Source: Hoeflea sp. 108 (GTDB lineage Bacteria; Pseudomonadota; Alphaproteobacteria; Rhizobiales; Rhizobiaceae). Taken from it: a stretch of DNA of 64,000 nt. The notes under the pieces were generated by a model, which saw only the letters and a list, made by a program, of their open reading frames with translations, did not search any database and was not told the origin of the DNA. Shown here in pieces: positions 48,204 through 56,149 of this stretch. Position 1 is the first letter of the stretch; each line of letters starts with the position of its first letter. Location: the NCBI RefSeq assembly GCF_000372965.1, contig NZ_KB890024.1, forward strand, positions 3,846,839-3,910,838, in the 5' to 3' direction. Position numbers and translations under genes: made by a program.

Positions 48204-48995
48204 TCAGTTCGGGCGGTTTGCCGACTTCGGCGCGAAACGGGCGAGGATCTGGATCACCGACATGCAGCCCCAGGTGATGGCAAAGGCGATGACCGCGAGC
48301 GCCGCCGGCTCATAGGCGCGGTTGGCGCCGATGTTCTGCAGGTAAGGTCCGAAGGCCGGGCGGTTGAGCAGGCTTGCAAGCGTGAACTCGCCGATGACGA
48401 TGGCGAAGGTCAGGAAGGCCCCCGACAACACGGCGATCAGCACGTTGGGCAGGATGACACGCGCGATGATCGTGCCCCAGCCTGCGCCGAGGATCTGGGC
48501 CGCCTCGGTCAGGGTGCGCACATCGATGGTACGCAGTCCGGTGTCGACGGCCCGGTACATGTAGGGCAGCGCCAGCGTCGCATAACCTATGACCAGCAAC
48601 GCATCGGTGCCGCGTGCCGAGCCGAGGAACGGCAGAGGCGAGTTGGAACCGTACATCCTGATGTAGCCGAAGACGATGACGATGGCCGGGATGACCAGCG
48701 GCAGCAGCGTGATGAACTCGACGATAGGCCTCAGGTGCGGCATGCGCAGCCTGATCCAGTAGGCGGTCGGCACGACGAGGAACACGCCGAGCAGAATGGT
48801 GAACACCGCCACCGTCACCGAATAGGCGAATGTTTCCTGGAAACGGCTGTCGCCGAGCACGACGCGATAGGCGTCGAAGGAATAGACGCCTCGGCGCATG
48901 CGCAGCGAGAACTCGAAGGTGGCGATCAGCGGAATGAAGAAATAGGCGGCGCCGACGATAAAGACGAGCCAGGCCCAGAAGCGAGAGGTCTTCAT
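48204..48995 (-). CDS. ABC transporter permease, PotC-like
   Basis: 263 residues from MKTSRFWAWLVFIVG; six membrane segments. EAA-type loop EAAQILGAGWGTIIARVILPN near residue 185. The ATG overlaps the stop of the partner permease (ATGA). The frame remains open far upstream as a shadow of that gene. Confidence 0.9.
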   Translation of the reverse strand: MKTSRFWAWLVFIVGAAYFFIPLIATFEFSLRMRRGVYSFDAYRVVLGDSRFQETFAYSVTVAVFTILLGVFLVVPTAYWIRLRMPHLRPIVEFITLLPLVIPAIVIVFGYIRMYGSNSPLPFLGSARGTDALLVIGYATLALPYMYRAVDTGLRTIDVRTLTEAAQILGAGWGTIIARVILPNVLIAVLSGAFLTFAIVIGEFTLASLLNRPAFGPYLQNIGANRAYEPAALAVIAFAITWGCMSVIQILARFAPKSANRPN

Positions 48996-49906
48996 TTGAG
49001 CCACCTCTCCGAGCGGGTACGGAACCAGATGTAGAAGATGTTGGCGAGGCCGGTGACCACGATCATGCCGAAGGCAAGTGCATAGCCGAGATGCGGGTTG
49101 TGCAGCACGTCGCCGCGGATCTGCGCATAAAGCTTGATCGGCACTATGTTGAGCGACGAGCCGGTAAAGGCATAGGCCGTGGCAATGGCGCCGAAGGAAT
49201 TGGCGAACAGCAGGATGACCGTGCCGAGGAAGCTCGGCCACAACACCGGAATGACGACCATGCGCCAGTATTGCCATGTGGTGGCGCCAAGCGTTGCGGC
49301 CGCCTCGCCCCATTCCTTCTTCAGGCCATCGATGGCCGGCGTGATGATGACGATCATCAGCGGAATCTGGAAAAACAGGTAGACGAGGATCAGGCCCCAC
49401 GACGTCAGCACGTTGAAGCCCATGGCGTAGATGTCGATGCCGATGCCGCGCAACAGCACCGTCACCAGGCCGAGGCGGCCGAGCGTCGCCAGGAACGCGA
49501 AGGCCAACGGCACGCCGGCGAAATTGGAAGCGACACCCGAGAACGTCATGGTCGACGAACGCACCCAGCTCGGCAGGCCGCCACGCACGATGGCGATCGC
49601 CATGGCGAGGCCGACGAAGGCGCCGATGGTGGCCGACCAGAAGCTGATCTTGATCGACACCCAGTAGGCATCGCGGATCGAAGCGTCGAGGAACAGCTGG
49701 CGGATGTTGTCGAGCGTGTACTGGCCCTGGTCGTTCTGGAACGCGCCGATGACAAGATAGAGCGTCGGCAGGATCAGAAACATCAGGGCGAAGATGAAGA
49801 ACGGCGCGACGCCGAGCCAATGGGTCGGCAAGCGGAATCCGCTGCGCGCATCCGGCGGAGCGGAGCGGGCGGCATCAGCCGTGGTGGTCATACTGGCCTG
49901 GGTCAT
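48992..49906 (-). CDS. ABC transporter permease, PotB-like
   Basis: 304 residues from MTQASMTTTADAARS. About six membrane segments, EAA loop EAAATLGATTWQYWRMVVIPVLW near residue 210. ATG codons at 49927 and 49891 are alternative starts. It lies 160 bases after the binding-protein gene, with a terminator-like stem in between. Confidence 0.88.
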   Translation of the reverse strand: MTQASMTTTADAARSAPPDARSGFRLPTHWLGVAPFFIFALMFLILPTLYLVIGAFQNDQGQYTLDNIRQLFLDASIRDAYWVSIKISFWSATIGAFVGLAMAIAIVRGGLPSWVRSSTMTFSGVASNFAGVPLAFAFLATLGRLGLVTVLLRGIGIDIYAMGFNVLTSWGLILVYLFFQIPLMIVIITPAIDGLKKEWGEAAATLGATTWQYWRMVVIPVLWPSFLGTVILLFANSFGAIATAYAFTGSSLNIVPIKLYAQIRGDVLHNPHLGYALAFGMIVVTGLANIFYIWFRTRSERWLK

Positions 49907-50026
49907 GGGGCGCCGTCGCTGGAGCAATTCAACCGACAGGCGGTTTTCCGCCCGGAACTGCGTCGAAACAAGGTGTCAGAACGTTTTCGCAATGCCAATG
50001 GCGGCCGAGACGCTCTGGAGAAAATA

Positions 50027-50050
50027 CGGGCGGCCGCAAGCGGCCGCCCG
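50027..50050 (-). terminator. Intercistronic terminator-like stem after the binding-protein gene
   Basis: A 10-bp stem, CGGGCGGCCG / CGGCCGCCCG, with a 4-base loop, followed on the minus strand by TATTTTCTCC. It probably cuts transcription so that the binding protein is made in excess over the membrane parts. Confidence 0.6.
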
Positions 50051-50066
50051 CTGTCAGAAGATACGA

Positions 50067-51173
50067 TTACTTGACGTTGGCGCCGACGACGGCATCCCAC
50101 TGCTTGGTGATCGCTTCCTTGGCCTTGGCCTGGTCGTCAAGCGTCGGGAACACGGCCTTTTCATAGGCAGCGGCCGGCGGCAGCTTGTCGAGCATGTCCT
50201 GCGGGATCTTGCCGTTCTTGGCGAGATCGTTGAAGCGGATCGGGTGGCAGTAGCCCTTCAGCCAGCCGAGCTGACCTTCGTCGGAATAGAGGTACTCCAT
50301 CCACAGCTTGGCAGCGTTCGGATGCGGTGCGTAGGCGCTGATCGCCTGCACGTAGACGCCGGCGACGACGCCAGACTTCGGAACGACGACTTCAACCGGC
50401 GGGTTGCCGTTGAGGGTGTCGCGGCCGGCAAGCGCGTTATAGTCCCAGGTGATCAGGATCGGGGTCTGGCCCTGAGCCAGCGTCGCCGACTTGCCGATAA
50501 CAGGAACGAAGTTGCCCTTAGCGTTCAACTCCTTGAAGAAGGCGAGACCCTTCTCGGCTGCCGAAGCAGCGTCGGTGGCACCCGAGCCGAGGCCGGCAGC
50601 GTAAACGCCCTGGATGGCCTGGTTGGAAGCGCGCGGATCGCCGGCGAGAGCGACCGAGTTCTTGTACTCGTCCTTGAGCAGATCGGCCCAATCCTGCGGG
50701 GCGTTCTTGACGAGGTCCTTGTTCACTTCGAACGACAGCACGCCGTAATAATCGCCATACCAGAAGCCGTCAGCGTCCTTGGCGGTATCCGGGATCGAAT
50801 CCCAGGTCGATACCTTGTAGGGCTGGATCAGGCCGTCGGCCTTGGCCTGCGGACCATAGGAGAGACCGACGTCGATGACGTCAGGCGCCTGCGGGCCCTT
50901 GTTGTCCTTGTTGGCCTTGATGGCCTCGATCTCGTCGCTGGAGCCCGCGTCGGGGTTCAGTTCGTTGACGGTGATCTCGGGATACTTCTTCTTGAAGCCA
51001 TCGATGACCGCGCCGTAACCGCACCAGTCATGTGGCAGCGCGATGGTGGTGAGCTGGCCTTCCGCCTTGGCGGCGGCCTCGAGCGCAGCGAGATCCTGCG
51101 CGGAAACGATCGCAGTCGTCACCATCAGCGACGCCGCGGTGAGGGAAAGCACTTTCCCCGTAAGCTTGAACAT
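50067..51173 (-). CDS. ABC transporter periplasmic binding protein (Fe3+/2-aminoethylphosphonate/polyamine class)
   Basis: 368 residues, signal peptide ending VSA at about residue 25. The mature protein starts DLAALEAAAKAEGQLTTIAL and includes LPHDWCGYGAVIDGFKKKYP and DVIDVGLSYGPQAKADGL, a type II binding fold of the AfuA/PotD superfamily. It lacks an obvious pair of iron-binding tyrosines, so ferric iron is not favoured. Its promoter carries a palindrome plus an 11-base-spaced half-site, discussed separately. Ligand unknown. Confidence 0.85.
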   Translation of the reverse strand: MFKLTGKVLSLTAASLMVTTAIVSAQDLAALEAAAKAEGQLTTIALPHDWCGYGAVIDGFKKKYPEITVNELNPDAGSSDEIEAIKANKDNKGPQAPDVIDVGLSYGPQAKADGLIQPYKVSTWDSIPDTAKDADGFWYGDYYGVLSFEVNKDLVKNAPQDWADLLKDEYKNSVALAGDPRASNQAIQGVYAAGLGSGATDAASAAEKGLAFFKELNAKGNFVPVIGKSATLAQGQTPILITWDYNALAGRDTLNGNPPVEVVVPKSGVVAGVYVQAISAYAPHPNAAKLWMEYLYSDEGQLGWLKGYCHPIRFNDLAKNGKIPQDMLDKLPPAAAYEKAVFPTLDDQAKAKEAITKQWDAVVGANVK

Positions 51174-51226
51174 GTTGTCCTCTCCGTTGAACTAAACGCC
51201 CTGAGACGTCTGCGATGCGGTATCGG

Positions 51227-51260
51227 CTTCATGTGACAATCACATGAAGGTTACGTGAAG
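51227..51260. promoter_or_regulatory. Operator with 11-base periodic half-sites upstream of the binding-protein gene
   Basis: A perfect 10-bp inverted repeat, CTTCATGTGA-CAA-TCACATGAAG (51227-51249), is followed by TTACGTGAAG (51251-51260), a near copy of the right half 11 bases on. Read on the minus strand this gives CTTCACG-TAAC-CTTCATG-TGAT-TGTCACA, the 7+4 spacing of PhoB boxes. It is 54 bases before the start codon. Confidence 0.6.
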
Positions 51261-51413
51261 CCGTACCCCGCAGTGGAAAAAAGTTAACTACTTTTAATCG
51301 GTTGTCGCAATCGTCGCCGTTGTTTTCCGGCTAATTAATTCGGGGCTCCCCAGCCCTTCCCCTCCCCTTTTATTGACGTTGATAAGATGGAAGTTCCTTA
51401 GCCGACACTTGTC

Positions 51414-52586
51414 TCAAACCGTCCCCTCGATGGCGTTTTCAAGCAAGCCGAGGGCGGCCTTCTTGGTGAGCTTGACCGGGTTGCCGCCGGCGGTCGGATC
51501 GACCACCGCCATGTCGGCGATCAGGGTCTTGCGCTTCTTGTCCATGTCGAGGCCCTTGATCAGCCCCGGCAGCGCGTGCGGCACCTTCAGTTCCTTGCGC
51601 AGCTTGATGACCGCCTTGGCAAAACCGTCGAAGCCGCCCTTGATGCCGCAATAGGCCGAAAGGCGGACGATCTTCTCCTCGATGGCGTCGCGGTTGAAGG
51701 CGAGCACGTAAGGCATGAACACGGCGTTGGTCATACCGTGATGGGTGTCGTAGAGCGCGCCGATCGGATGCGACAGCGAGTGGATGGCGCCGAGCCCCTT
51801 CTGGAAGGCGGCCGCGCCCATGGCGGCAGCGCTCATCATGTGGGCGCGGGCGGTCAGATCCTTGCCGTTGGCAAAGGCCTTGGGCAGGTTCTCGAACACC
51901 AGGCGGATGCCCTCGACGGCGATGCCGTCGGCCATCGGATGGTAGCCGGGCGCGCAATAGGCCTCGAGGCAGTGGGCGAAGGCATCCATGCCGGTACCGG
52001 CGGTAATGAAGGACGGCATTCCGACCGACAGCTCGGGATCGGCAATGACGATCGCCGGCAAAAGCTTGGGATGGAAGATGACCTTCTTGGTGTGGGTCTC
52101 TTCATTGGTGATGACACCAGCGCGGCCGACTTCGGAACCGGTACCGGCAGTGGTCGGCACGGCGATGATGGGCGCGATGGCGTCGGAATTGGCACGGGTC
52201 CACCAGTCGCCGATGTCCTCGAAGTCCCAGACGGGAAGCGTCTGACCAGACTGGAAGGCGATCAGCTTGCCAAGGTCGAGCGCCGAGCCGCCACCAAAGG
52301 CGATGACGCCGTCATGCTTGCCCTTCTTGAACACCGCAATGCCCGCGGTGAGGTTCGCTTCGACCGGGTTCGGCTTGACGTCGGAAAAGACGCCATAGGG
52401 CACCTTGGCGTCGTCAAGGACCTTCAGCGTGGAAGCCACGACCGGCAGCTTGGCGAGGCCCGGATCGGTGACGAACAGCGGCTTCTTGATGCCGGTAGCC
52501 GCAAGCACCTCGGGCAGCTCGGAAATGCGGCCGGCGCCGAAGCGGACAGTGGTAGGGTAGTTCCACTTGGAAACGAGTTTGGACAT
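51414..52586 (-). CDS. Iron-containing alcohol dehydrogenase (group III)
   Basis: 390 residues. NAD-binding GGGSALDLGK near residue 95; metal ligands lie in GTGMDAFAHCLEAY and SHPIGALYDTHHGMTNA (His residues). It oxidises a primary alcohol to the aldehyde. It is the last gene in a run with the aldehyde dehydrogenase and the glutamine-synthetase-like ligase, consistent with oxidation of a gamma-glutamylated amino alcohol. Confidence 0.9.
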   Translation of the reverse strand: MSKLVSKWNYPTTVRFGAGRISELPEVLAATGIKKPLFVTDPGLAKLPVVASTLKVLDDAKVPYGVFSDVKPNPVEANLTAGIAVFKKGKHDGVIAFGGGSALDLGKLIAFQSGQTLPVWDFEDIGDWWTRANSDAIAPIIAVPTTAGTGSEVGRAGVITNEETHTKKVIFHPKLLPAIVIADPELSVGMPSFITAGTGMDAFAHCLEAYCAPGYHPMADGIAVEGIRLVFENLPKAFANGKDLTARAHMMSAAAMGAAAFQKGLGAIHSLSHPIGALYDTHHGMTNAVFMPYVLAFNRDAIEEKIVRLSAYCGIKGGFDGFAKAVIKLRKELKVPHALPGLIKGLDMDKKRKTLIADMAVVDPTAGGNPVKLTKKAALGLLENAIEGTV

Positions 52587-52620
52587 TTTTTCTGGTCTCT
52601 CGAAGGTTGGTTCGAAATCG

Positions 52621-53097
52621 TCAGTTGACGAAAGTGTTGGCCACGCGTTCGGAACGCATCATGTACGGAATCCATATCGCAGCGCCGATGATCGATCGCA
52701 CGATGGCGCGCATCGTCTCTTTGTCGAAAGCGGCGCCAGCTAATGTTTCAGGGAACATCGAGTATGCGACAAGCGCATCACCGATCTGAAACAACGGACT
52801 GATCGCAATCCAGATGATGTACCAGCCAGGAAACATCTGCAGCCGCTTGAAGGCGAAGACGAGCAACACGACCGGAGCGACAAAGAGGAGAACGACGTTA
52901 ACCGCCACCTCGGCGACTACAAAGGATGCCTGGCCCGCCGTGAGGTAAGGCCAGGCTTCTGCAATGTTGGCATAGGCGGACATCTGCGCCATGCCGAACA
53001 ACGGCGATGCGAAGAGCCCGAGCAAAGGCAGGATAAGCCATCCGCCAAGGCCCACGGGGCCGGCTGGAGCGCGGACTTCGGCGGTTGTCTCAGTCAC
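52621..53097 (-). CDS. DUF2569 membrane protein
   Basis: 158 residues with four predicted membrane segments. VGLGGWLILPLLGLFASP near the N-terminus and the RSERVANTFVN C-terminus are the DUF2569 pattern. Function unknown. It lies between two metabolic genes, 3 bases from the aldehyde dehydrogenase gene and 34 from the alcohol dehydrogenase gene, so it is co-transcribed and may assist transport or membrane handling of the pathway's substrate. Confidence 0.85.
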   Translation of the reverse strand: MTETTAEVRAPAGPVGLGGWLILPLLGLFASPLFGMAQMSAYANIAEAWPYLTAGQASFVVAEVAVNVVLLFVAPVVLLVFAFKRLQMFPGWYIIWIAISPLFQIGDALVAYSMFPETLAGAAFDKETMRAIVRSIIGAAIWIPYMMRSERVANTFVN

Positions 53098-53100
53098 AGA

Positions 53101-54489
53101 TCAGACCTTCTCGCGCAGATGATAGGACTTCGGCCGGGTCAAATTGTCGTAGCCGATCTGCGACAGGGCAGCGCCCTTGCCGGTATCCTTGACGCCGGTC
53201 CAGACCAGCGCAGGATCGAGATAGTCGCAGCGGTTCATGAACACGGTGCCGGTCTCGACGCGGTCGCCGATCGAGATGGCGTGCTCGGTGTCGGCGGTCC
53301 AGATCGAGGCGGTGAGGCCGTAGGGGCTGTCGTTCATCAGCGCGATCGCCTCCTCGTCGTTGCGCACCTTCATGATGCCGACGATGGGGCCGAAGCTCTC
53401 GTCGCGCATCACCGACATCTGGTGATCGACATTGGTCAGCACCTCGGCCGGCAGGTAGGGCGAGCCTTCCTTGTCGTGAACATCCCTGGTGTTCATGTGG
53501 GCGACGGCACCCTTGCGCAGGGCTTCCGCCTTCTGCTCGCGGATGAAGTCGGCAAATCGCGCCTGGGCCATCGGGCCCATGGTTGTCGACTGCTCCAGCG
53601 GATTGCCGAGCGCATAGTTTTTGGTTTCGGCGATGAAGCCCTCGACGAACTGGTCGTAGACCTTTTCGTGGACGTAGACGCGTTCGATGCCGCAGCAGCA
53701 TTGGCCCGAATTGAAGAACGCGCCCTCGACGAGATTGACGATGGCGTGATCGAGCTTGGCGTCCGACAGCACATAGGCCGGGTCCTTGCCGCCGAGTTCG
53801 AGGCCGAGCGTCATGAAGGTGCCTGCTGCCGCCTTCTCGATGGCGCGACCGCCGGCAACCGAGCCGGTGAAGTTGACGTGGTCGATCTTGCCCGAGCCAA
53901 GCAGCTTCTCGGTCTGGGCGTGATTCAGCACCAGGTTCTGGAACACATACTTCGGCAGGCCGGCGGCCTCAAAGGCCTTGGCGAAGCGCTCGCCGACGAG
54001 CAGCGTCTGCGCGGCATGCTTGAGGATGACGGTCGAGCCGGCGATCAGCGCCGGAACGATGGTGTTGACCGCGGTGAGATAAGGATAGTTCCAGGGCGCG
54101 ATGACCATGACCACGCCGAGCGGGTCCTTCTTCACATAGCGGCGGAAACCGTCCTTGGGATTGGACGCAGGCACCGGCGCGAGCGCGCGCTCGGCGATCT
54201 CGACCATGTATTGAGTGCGTTCCTTGACGCCGCCGAACTCGCCGCCATAGCGGGTCGGCCGGCCCATCTGCCATGCCAGTTCGGGCACGATCTCGTCGCT
54301 CATGCCGACAAGGGCCTCGAGCATCTTGAGCATATAGGCGGCGCGCTCGGCGACCGGCACGCGGGCCCAGTCGGCCTGCGCCGTGCGGGCGCGTTCGACA
54401 GCCGCATTGACCGCCTGATCGGTGGCGACAGGGCGCTCGACATAGATCGAGCCATCGACGGGGGATTTGAGTTTGACCGTTTCGGTCAT
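53101..54489 (-). CDS. NAD(P)-dependent aldehyde dehydrogenase
   Basis: 462 residues, on the short side for ALDH. VIAPWNYPYLTAVNTIVPA, catalytic Glu in LELGGKDPAYV and catalytic Cys in NSGQCCCGIERVYV. It would convert the aldehyde made by the adjacent Fe-alcohol dehydrogenase into the acid. Gap of 171 bases to the ligand gene upstream is filled with RIME-like repeat, but direction and theme suggest one regulon. Confidence 0.9.
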   Translation of the reverse strand: MTETVKLKSPVDGSIYVERPVATDQAVNAAVERARTAQADWARVPVAERAAYMLKMLEALVGMSDEIVPELAWQMGRPTRYGGEFGGVKERTQYMVEIAERALAPVPASNPKDGFRRYVKKDPLGVVMVIAPWNYPYLTAVNTIVPALIAGSTVILKHAAQTLLVGERFAKAFEAAGLPKYVFQNLVLNHAQTEKLLGSGKIDHVNFTGSVAGGRAIEKAAAGTFMTLGLELGGKDPAYVLSDAKLDHAIVNLVEGAFFNSGQCCCGIERVYVHEKVYDQFVEGFIAETKNYALGNPLEQSTTMGPMAQARFADFIREQKAEALRKGAVAHMNTRDVHDKEGSPYLPAEVLTNVDHQMSVMRDESFGPIVGIMKVRNDEEAIALMNDSPYGLTASIWTADTEHAISIGDRVETGTVFMNRCDYLDPALVWTGVKDTGKGAALSQIGYDNLTRPKSYHLREKV

Positions 54490-54539
54490 TTTGTTGTCCT
54501 TCCTTTAAACTTGGGCGCGCCGCGCTGCCTTCACCCTTA

Positions 54540-54655
54540 CCCTCTCCCCGCAGACGGAGCGAGGGGGCGTCGGCATCGCGGCAGTCCTTCCCTCTCCCCG
54601 TCACTGCGGGGAGAAGACGCCGGCAGGCGGATATGGGGCAGGCAGCCCCTCCCCT
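54540..54655. repeat. RIME-like palindromic repeat between ligase and aldehyde dehydrogenase genes
   Basis: Contains CCCTCTCCCCGCAGACGGAG and CCCTCTCCCCGTCACTGCGG, then GAAGACGCCGGCAGGCGGAT leading to GGGGCAGGCAGCCCCTCCCC. The second half matches the reverse complement of 39911-39947, so it is a further copy of the same element family. Confidence 0.65.
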
Positions 54656-54660
54656 GCGGC

Positions 54661-56031
54661 CTAGTAGCGTTCGAAGCCGCGGTGCAATTCCCAGTCGGTG
54701 ATGCGGCGGTCATATTCGAACTGTTCCCAGCGCGCCGTGTGCACATAGTGATCGACGACATCCTCGCCGAAGGCCGCCCTGAGCATGACGGAGTTCTCGA
54801 GCGTGTCGGCAGCGTCGCGCAGCGTCTTGGGGATCTCGGGCAGGCTGGCCGCCTGATAGGCGTCGCCGACAAACGGCTTTTCCAGTTCGAGCTTCTCGTC
54901 GATGCCGGCAAGGCCCGCCGCGATCAGCGCCGCGAAGGCGAGATAGGGGTTGAGATCGGCGCCGCCGATGCGGCACTCCATGCGGATGCCCTTGGTGCCC
55001 TCGCCGCACAGGCGGAAGCCGGCGGTACGGTTGTCCTCGCTCCACATGATCTTGGTCGGCGCAAACGTGCCCGACTGAAAACGCTTGTAGGAATTGATGT
55101 AGGGCGCCAGGAACCAGGTGAATTCCTTGGCGTATTTGAGTTGGCCGGCCGACCATTGCTGGCCAAGCTTCGACAGGGTCCACTCGGCGCCCTTTTCATA
55201 GAACAGCGGCGTCTTGCCGTCGGCGCTCCACAGCGAGTTGTGGATGTGGCTGGAGTTGCCGGCAAGGCCGTAATTGTATTTGGCCATGAAGCTGATCGAC
55301 TTGCCTTCGCTGGCCGCGATCTCCTTGGCGCCGTTCTTCAGGATGACATGGCGGTCCGCCATTTCAAGCACTTCGGCGTAGCGGACGTTGATCTCTTCCT
55401 GGCCCGGGCCCCATTCACCCTTGGAATTCTCGATCGGAACGCCCGCGGCTTCCATCTCGTTGCGCAGGCGGCGCATCACGCCTTCTTCCTTGGTGGTGAT
55501 GCCGATCAGGTAGTCGCCGATATAGGGCGACGCGGTGTCGAGGTTCTGCCAGTGCTTTCCGCGCGCCGAATCATAGGTCTCGCTGAACAGGTAGAATTCG
55601 AGTTCCGAGGCGAAATAGGCGAGATAGCCGCGTTCCTGCAGCCGCTTGACCTGCTTCTTCAGGATCGCGCGCGGCGAATGCGGAAGGTCGGCATGGGTGT
55701 GATGGTCGAGCACGTCGACCAGGCAAAGTGCGGTCTTTTCGAGCCAGGGAATGTGGCGCAGCGTACCGAGGTCGGGCTTCATGACGAAGTCGCCATAACC
55801 CTTCGACCAGCTGGCCGCCTTGTAGCCGGGCACGGGCTCCATATCGATGTCGTTGGCCAACAGGTAGTTGCAGCCATGCGTCTCGTCATATGCGGATTCG
55901 ACGAAATATTTGGCCAGGAATCGCTTGCCGACCAGTCGACCCTGCATGTCGACGGCGCAAGCGAGGACCGTATCGATCTCGCCGTCTGCAACCGCCTTTT
56001 TCAACTGATCGAATGAGAGATTTCCAGCCAT
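54661..56031 (-). CDS. Glutamine synthetase-like gamma-glutamyl-amine ligase (PuuA/GlnT-like)
   Basis: 456 residues from MAGNLSFDQLKKAV. The GS fold is clear: EFYLFSETYD (metal Glu), WGPGQEEINVRY, the ATP/ammonia-site region AGNSSHIHNSLW and the RIGGADLNPYLAFAALIAAG C-terminal helix. It lacks the close match to GlnA (no adenylylation-loop tyrosine motif seen) and resembles GS-like enzymes that join glutamate to amines such as putrescine, ethanolamine or alaninol. Start at 56031 follows GGAAAG; the frame open to 56136 is not conserved-looking. Gene context supports amine catabolism. Confidence 0.85.
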   Translation of the reverse strand: MAGNLSFDQLKKAVADGEIDTVLACAVDMQGRLVGKRFLAKYFVESAYDETHGCNYLLANDIDMEPVPGYKAASWSKGYGDFVMKPDLGTLRHIPWLEKTALCLVDVLDHHTHADLPHSPRAILKKQVKRLQERGYLAYFASELEFYLFSETYDSARGKHWQNLDTASPYIGDYLIGITTKEEGVMRRLRNEMEAAGVPIENSKGEWGPGQEEINVRYAEVLEMADRHVILKNGAKEIAASEGKSISFMAKYNYGLAGNSSHIHNSLWSADGKTPLFYEKGAEWTLSKLGQQWSAGQLKYAKEFTWFLAPYINSYKRFQSGTFAPTKIMWSEDNRTAGFRLCGEGTKGIRMECRIGGADLNPYLAFAALIAAGLAGIDEKLELEKPFVGDAYQAASLPEIPKTLRDAADTLENSVMLRAAFGEDVVDHYVHTARWEQFEYDRRITDWELHRGFERY

Positions 56032-56107
56032 TTCTTTCCGCTCCGGGGCGATGCCACTTCTGTTTGAGGATCGATGAAGATTGATTTTGAGAGGTTTGGG
56101 AAAAGCA

Positions 56108-56130
56108 GTGGCCGGCACGAGGCCGGCCAC
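56108..56130 (-). terminator. Intercistronic hairpin after the permease gene
   Basis: GTGGCCGGC / GCCGGCCAC, a 9-bp stem with a 5-base loop, followed on the minus strand by TGCTTTTCCC. It could partially terminate between the permease and the ligase genes. Confidence 0.5.
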
Positions 56131-56149
56131 GGCCATTTTCGATCAGAGG

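Noticed and set aside
50067..51173. Ferric iron binding protein
   Set aside because: The expected iron-binding tyrosine pair near the C-terminal lobe was not seen, and no Fur-like site is in the promoter.
53119..56016. A 965-codon open frame on the plus strand
   Set aside because: It lies antisense to the aldehyde dehydrogenase and glutamine-synthetase-like genes, both of which show clear catalytic motifs. GC-rich codon use makes such long shadows common.
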